A DNA stretch of 64,000 bases from Nostocoides_A vanveenii. GTDB taxonomy: Bacteria; Actinomycetota; Actinomycetes; Actinomycetales; Dermatophilaceae. The stretch is taken from NCBI RefSeq assembly GCF_039531165.1, contig NZ_BAAAPN010000106.1, forward strand, positions 1-64,000. The letters are read 5' to 3'. The position numbers were made by a program, and so were the translations under genes. This document shows positions 61,007 to 64,000 of the stretch, piece after piece. Under the pieces are notes generated by a model, which had not been told where the DNA came from, ran no database searches, and saw nothing but the letters and a program-made list of their open reading frames with translations. How positions within the stretch are numbered: the stretch's first letter is position 1; each line of letters begins with the position of its first letter.

Positions 61007-61755
61007 CCAGCTCCGGCGGCGGTGTCGAGCCGGGACGTCCCGAGGTCCCCGCGATCGTGCACGGACGAGTTCGGCACGACCGGCGGACGCCGCACACCCA
61101 CCGGATACGGGCCCGCACCTATATGTGGCTCGTCGACATAGACGACCCGCCGGATCATGGCGCGCTCGGCCGCATCCGGCCGCGCGACCACTTCGGGGCG
61201 GACTGCACCTCGCTGCGCGACGGCGTCGAGCGCTTTGTGACCGCCCAGGGCGAATCGATCCGGCCCGAGGACCGCGTCCTCACCTTGACCAACCCGCGCG
61301 CATTCGGACACGTCTTCAACCCGCTGACGACGTACTACTGCCTCGGCCCGGACGAGCGATTGAGGTGGCTCATCCTCGAGATCCACAACACCTACGGAGA
61401 GCGGCACGCGCATCTTCTCGATCTCGACGCTCGCGGCCGCGGCCAGGTCGCCAAGGAGTTCTACGTCTCGCCCTTCATCTCTGTCGATGGGATGTACGAC
61501 GTTGCCGTCACCCTGACGCAGGAACGGGTGAGTGTGGCGATCACCTTGCGGCAGAACGGCATACTCATCATCGGGACGAGCTTCAGCGGGACGGCCACAC
61601 CATTGACCCGCCGGGCCGCGCTCCGGGCGGCCGTCGTCACGCCCTTCGTCACCCACCAGGTCAGCGCCCGCATCCGCGCCCACGGCATCCGCCTGTGGAC
61701 CGCCTTGCCCATCGTCCCCCGTCCGCCCCATCAGCCTCCGGAAGGCCTGCGATGA
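61003..61755 (+). CDS. DUF1365 family protein
   Basis: A 250-residue protein with family features: VHGRVRHDRRTPHTHRI near the N-terminus, RAFGHVFNPLTTYYC, and EIHNTYGERHAH. DUF1365 is uncharacterised but travels with FAD amine oxidase and CFA-synthase genes in many bacteria. GTG 61003 overlaps the FAD gene stop and its own stop overlaps the methyltransferase ATG, so the three proteins are made together. Confidence 0.9.
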   Translation: MTSSGGGVEPGRPEVPAIVHGRVRHDRRTPHTHRIRARTYMWLVDIDDPPDHGALGRIRPRDHFGADCTSLRDGVERFVTAQGESIRPEDRVLTLTNPRAFGHVFNPLTTYYCLGPDERLRWLILEIHNTYGERHAHLLDLDARGRGQVAKEFYVSPFISVDGMYDVAVTLTQERVSVAITLRQNGILIIGTSFSGTATPLTRRAALRAAVVTPFVTHQVSARIRAHGIRLWTALPIVPRPPHQPPEGLR

Positions 61756-63071
61756 CCACCGATACCCGCAAGCTCCGCGTCGAGACACCGCCTGCCGCGT
61801 CGCGCTCGTATGCCGATCCCGTCCACGCCCCCCTGCGCGGCGCCGTGGCGCGGGCCCTCGCGCGCCGCATGGCCCGCCTCGTCGACGTGCGCATCGTCCT
61901 GCCCGACGGCACCTCCATCACCCCACCCCTTCCGGGTCTCGTCCAAGGCCCTGACCGCCACGCCCCGGAACGTCAGGCAGGAGCGCCGGACGACCTTCCC
62001 ACCATGGGCATCTACTCCTGGGCGTTCTTCGATCGCGTCGGCCTCGACGCCAAGATCGGCATCGGGGAGGGCTTCATGGCGAGGGAGTGGAGCCCGGCGC
62101 CGGGCACCGACCTCGCCGACCTGCTCACCCCCTTCGCCGCCCGGCTCGGGGAGCTCGTCCCCCCGGCCTTGGCCCGCTTCCGCCGCCTGGCCGAGCCGCG
62201 CCACCCACGCCACCACCGGGGCGACCGGGACGGCGCCGCAACGAATATCGCCCACCACTACGACCTTTCCAATGCCGTCTTCGCCACCTTCCTCGACCCG
62301 ACGATGAGCTATTCGGCGGCCCGATTCGCGCAAGAGGACCCGCCGGGGTTCGCAGGATTGGAGCCAGCACAGCGGCGCAAGATCGACTCGGTCCTCGATG
62401 ATGCCGGTGTCGGCCCCGGCACCCGCCTGCTCGAGATCGGCTCGGGCTGGGGGCAACTCGCGATCCAGGCAGCGCAGCGAGGCGCGCACGTCCATACGAT
62501 CACGCTCTCGGAGCAACAGCGCGAACTGGCAACCGAGCGGATCGCCGCCGCCGGCCTGACCGACCAGGTCCGGGTCGAACTGCTCGACTACCGCGATATC
62601 GAGGAGACCTATGACGCCGTCGTCAGCGTCGAGATGATCGAAGCCGTCGGCTACGACTATTGGCCCGACTACTTCGCCACATTGGCGCGGGCGGTTGCCC
62701 CCGGCGGTGCCATTGCGCTGCAGGCGATCACCATGCCGCACGGACGGATGCTGGCGTCCAGGCACGCGTTCGGCTGGATCCAGAAGTACATCTTCCCCGG
62801 CGGGCTGATCCCCTCGGTCGAAGCGATCGAGCGAAACGCTGCCGCGGCCGGCCTGCAGGTCACCTCCTCGCGGTCGCTGCGCGCGGACTATGCCCGCACC
62901 CTGCGCCTGTGGCGGGAGCGCTTCGTCGCCGAGCGCGAGCACGTCCTCGATCTCGGCTTCGACCTCGACTTCCTGCGCGTCTGGGAGTTCTACCTCGCCT
63001 ACTCCGAAGCCGGCTTCCGCTCCGGCCACCTCGACGTGCGTCAACTGCGCCTTGTCCGTCGGACGTCGTAG
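61752..63071 (+). CDS. Cyclopropane-fatty-acid synthase-type methyltransferase
   Basis: A 439-residue SAM-dependent methyltransferase. An N-terminal lipid-binding part (about 1-150) precedes the catalytic domain with HHYDLSNAVFATFLDPTMSY, the SAM motif LLEIGSGWGQLAI and SVEMIEAVGYDYW. It methylates unsaturated acyl chains of membrane phospholipids; the product could be cyclopropane, methyl-branched or methylated precursors of furan fatty acids. It is a little longer at the N-terminus than E. coli Cfa. An octamer copy (61808) sits in the N-terminal tail. Confidence 0.9.
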   Translation: MTTDTRKLRVETPPAASRSYADPVHAPLRGAVARALARRMARLVDVRIVLPDGTSITPPLPGLVQGPDRHAPERQAGAPDDLPTMGIYSWAFFDRVGLDAKIGIGEGFMAREWSPAPGTDLADLLTPFAARLGELVPPALARFRRLAEPRHPRHHRGDRDGAATNIAHHYDLSNAVFATFLDPTMSYSAARFAQEDPPGFAGLEPAQRRKIDSVLDDAGVGPGTRLLEIGSGWGQLAIQAAQRGAHVHTITLSEQQRELATERIAAAGLTDQVRVELLDYRDIEETYDAVVSVEMIEAVGYDYWPDYFATLARAVAPGGAIALQAITMPHGRMLASRHAFGWIQKYIFPGGLIPSVEAIERNAAAAGLQVTSSRSLRADYARTLRLWRERFVAEREHVLDLGFDLDFLRVWEFYLAYSEAGFRSGHLDVRQLRLVRRTS

Positions 63072-63083
63072 TCTGCGGCCACC

Positions 63084-64000
63084 GTGTTCACCATCAAGCA
63101 GGCCGCCCAACTGACCGGTATTCCGCCGGCAACCTTGCGCGCCTGGGAACGCCGGTATGCCGTGCTCCGCCCCCCGCGGTCGGCCGGCGGCTATCGCCTC
63201 TACGACGATGCGGCCATCCGGGAGCTCGACGTGATGGCGGCCCTGGTCGGGTTGGGCCATTCTCCGCAGCAGGCGGCCGCGGAGGTCGGCGCCCGCCGCG
63301 CCCGTGGCGCCGCGCCGCGCGAAGCCGGGGCGCCCAAGGGGGGCACCCCATCCGCCGGCGGCCGACGGGCTGCGGCCCCGGCGCTGCCGCCCATCGACGC
63401 TGCACTCGTGGCCGTTCGTGCCCAGGACGCGCGCGCTCTCGCCCGGCATGCGGAGATCGCGTTCGCGGCCGCTCCCATGCCCGAGGTGCTGGACGGCTGG
63501 CTCTTCCCCCTGCTCGCCGCTATCAGTGATGCCTGGGCGGCCGGCGAATTGTCGGTCGCCACCGAGCACGCGGCCTCCCACGTCCTGATGCGTGTCCTCG
63601 CCGACCGGTTGGATGCCGCGTTGCCGGCAAGCGCCGAGTCTGCGGTCCTCGTGGGGCTGCCGGGCGGCGCTCGCCACGAGCTGGGCGCGCTGGCCTTTGC
63701 CGTCGTGGCTGCGCAGCAAGGGATTCCGGTGGCCTACCTCGGCGCCGACCTGCCTGCGCCGGAGTGGGCGGCAGCCGTAGCGGCCACCGGCGCTGCGGCG
63801 GCGGTGGTCGCGGTCCCGACCCGCGCCGACATACGGGCCGGTCGCGAGGTGGTCGCGACGCTGGCCGAGGTCCCGGGCCTGGTTATCGGGGTCGGTGGGA
63901 GCGCCCAGGCCAGCCTGCGTCCCCCGGCCATCGCCCTCGGCCACGACATCCAGGCCGGTGTCGACACCCTGTCTCACTTGCTCCGCACGCCCGCGCACCC
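63084..64000 (+). CDS. CarH/LitR-type B12-dependent MerR photoreceptor regulator (3' end outside window)
   Basis: The gene runs off the window; 305 codons are visible. The N-terminal MerR HTH reads MFTIKQAAQLTGIPPATLRAW and goes on ERRYAVLRPPRSAGGYR. A variable linker follows, then a cobalamin-binding region. W151 and E161-H162 form the Wx9EH motif of the light-sensing helical bundle, and His198 in LPGGARHELG matches the lower axial ligand. CarH binds adenosylcobalamin, represses DNA as a tetramer in the dark, and falls apart in light. It closes the rightward operon 12 bp after the methyltransferase gene, so it likely controls its own operon and phr. Confidence 0.88.
   Translation, partial: MFTIKQAAQLTGIPPATLRAWERRYAVLRPPRSAGGYRLYDDAAIRELDVMAALVGLGHSPQQAAAEVGARRARGAAPREAGAPKGGTPSAGGRRAAAPALPPIDAALVAVRAQDARALARHAEIAFAAAPMPEVLDGWLFPLLAAISDAWAAGELSVATEHAASHVLMRVLADRLDAALPASAESAVLVGLPGGARHELGALAFAVVAAQQGIPVAYLGADLPAPEWAAAVAATGAAAAVVAVPTRADIRAGREVVATLAEVPGLVIGVGGSAQASLRPPAIALGHDIQAGVDTLSHLLRTPAH

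Larger units (their letters stand above)
1827..63162. repeat. Dispersed octamer GTATGCCG / CGGCATAC, about 56 copies
   Basis: Read by eye on both strands. Plus-strand GTATGCCG examples: 1827, 8418, 10535, 13946, 17170, 24832, 32796, 41564, 49363, 56355, 63155. CGGCATAC examples: 2528, 9491, 18326, 22688, 31960, 35786, 46391, 48933, 50664, 59278. Many extend to CCGTATGCCGTGGC or its complement. Copies cluster in gene gaps and protein linkers and have no evident strand bias. Confidence 0.85.

Noticed and set aside
1..64000. tRNA or rRNA genes, prophage, transposases
   Set aside because: No T-loop-like GGTTCGA blocks, rRNA stretches, integrase or transposase motifs were seen on either strand.

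Overview
The window is high-GC (about 70% by eye), gene-dense, rich in GTG starts and 4-bp ATGA/GTGA overlaps. The gene set points to an actinomycete: guaB plus guaB3 next to a ChoD-like GMC oxidoreductase, MurT/GatD, the DUF3817-guaA neighbourhood, the sucCD / DUF6350 / purN / purH / folD / DUF3017 neighbourhood, and SigE-like ECF factors. A Micrococcales relative is likely, but the sequence alone does not fix the genus.

Layout. 1-11.5 kb: GMP synthesis (guaB, guaB3), a vapBC pair broken by two frameshifts, two secreted proteins, a large LuxR ATPase regulator, a gabD2-like dehydrogenase and the GMC oxidoreductase. 11.5-15.2 kb: a heterodimeric ABC exporter whose two ATPase halves carry complementary defects. 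15.3-23.5 kb: a chain on the plus strand (beta-propeller, SURF1, DUF3817, guaA, PAP2 phosphatase, acyltransferase, murT, gatD), ending in lipid II amidation. 23.5-27.3 kb: flippase-like protein, PIG-L deacetylase, glycosyltransferase and Nudix. 27.3-32.6 kb: PspC proteins, a PspC-linked two-component system and a GH32 glycosidase. 32.7-38.9 kb: quinone oxidoreductase/GNAT operon, DUF2461, pcrA, M23 peptidase. 39.2-46.3 kb: sucCD between two ECF sigma/membrane-protein pairs and a prepilin peptidase. 46.4-54 kb: DUF6350, an inverted purN, a ZTP (pfl) riboswitch with purH, two to three inserted minus-strand genes, folD and DUF3017. 54-64 kb: a divergent light-responsive locus.

Two results stand out. 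First, 55.7-64.0 kb holds two four-gene units diverging from one 100-bp region. The leftward unit is photolyase, CPBP protease, SDR-TspO fusion and PPOX flavoprotein. The rightward unit is FAD amine oxidase, DUF1365, CFA-type methyltransferase and a MerR/B12 regulator. The regulator runs off the window end and carries the Wx9EH motif and lower-ligand His of CarH/LitR photoreceptors. The shared promoter region has 11-bp-period direct repeats over the photolyase -35. This looks like a complete B12-photoreceptor regulon joining DNA repair, lipid modification and a TspO-type membrane protein.

Second, the octamer GTATGCCG (or CGGCATAC) occurs about 56 times on both strands, against 2-3 expected from base composition. 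It favours gene gaps and protein linkers, and once forms a perfect paired-motif terminator, as DNA uptake sequences do in Neisseria and Haemophilus. A further palindromic intergenic repeat family sits at two convergent gene ends.
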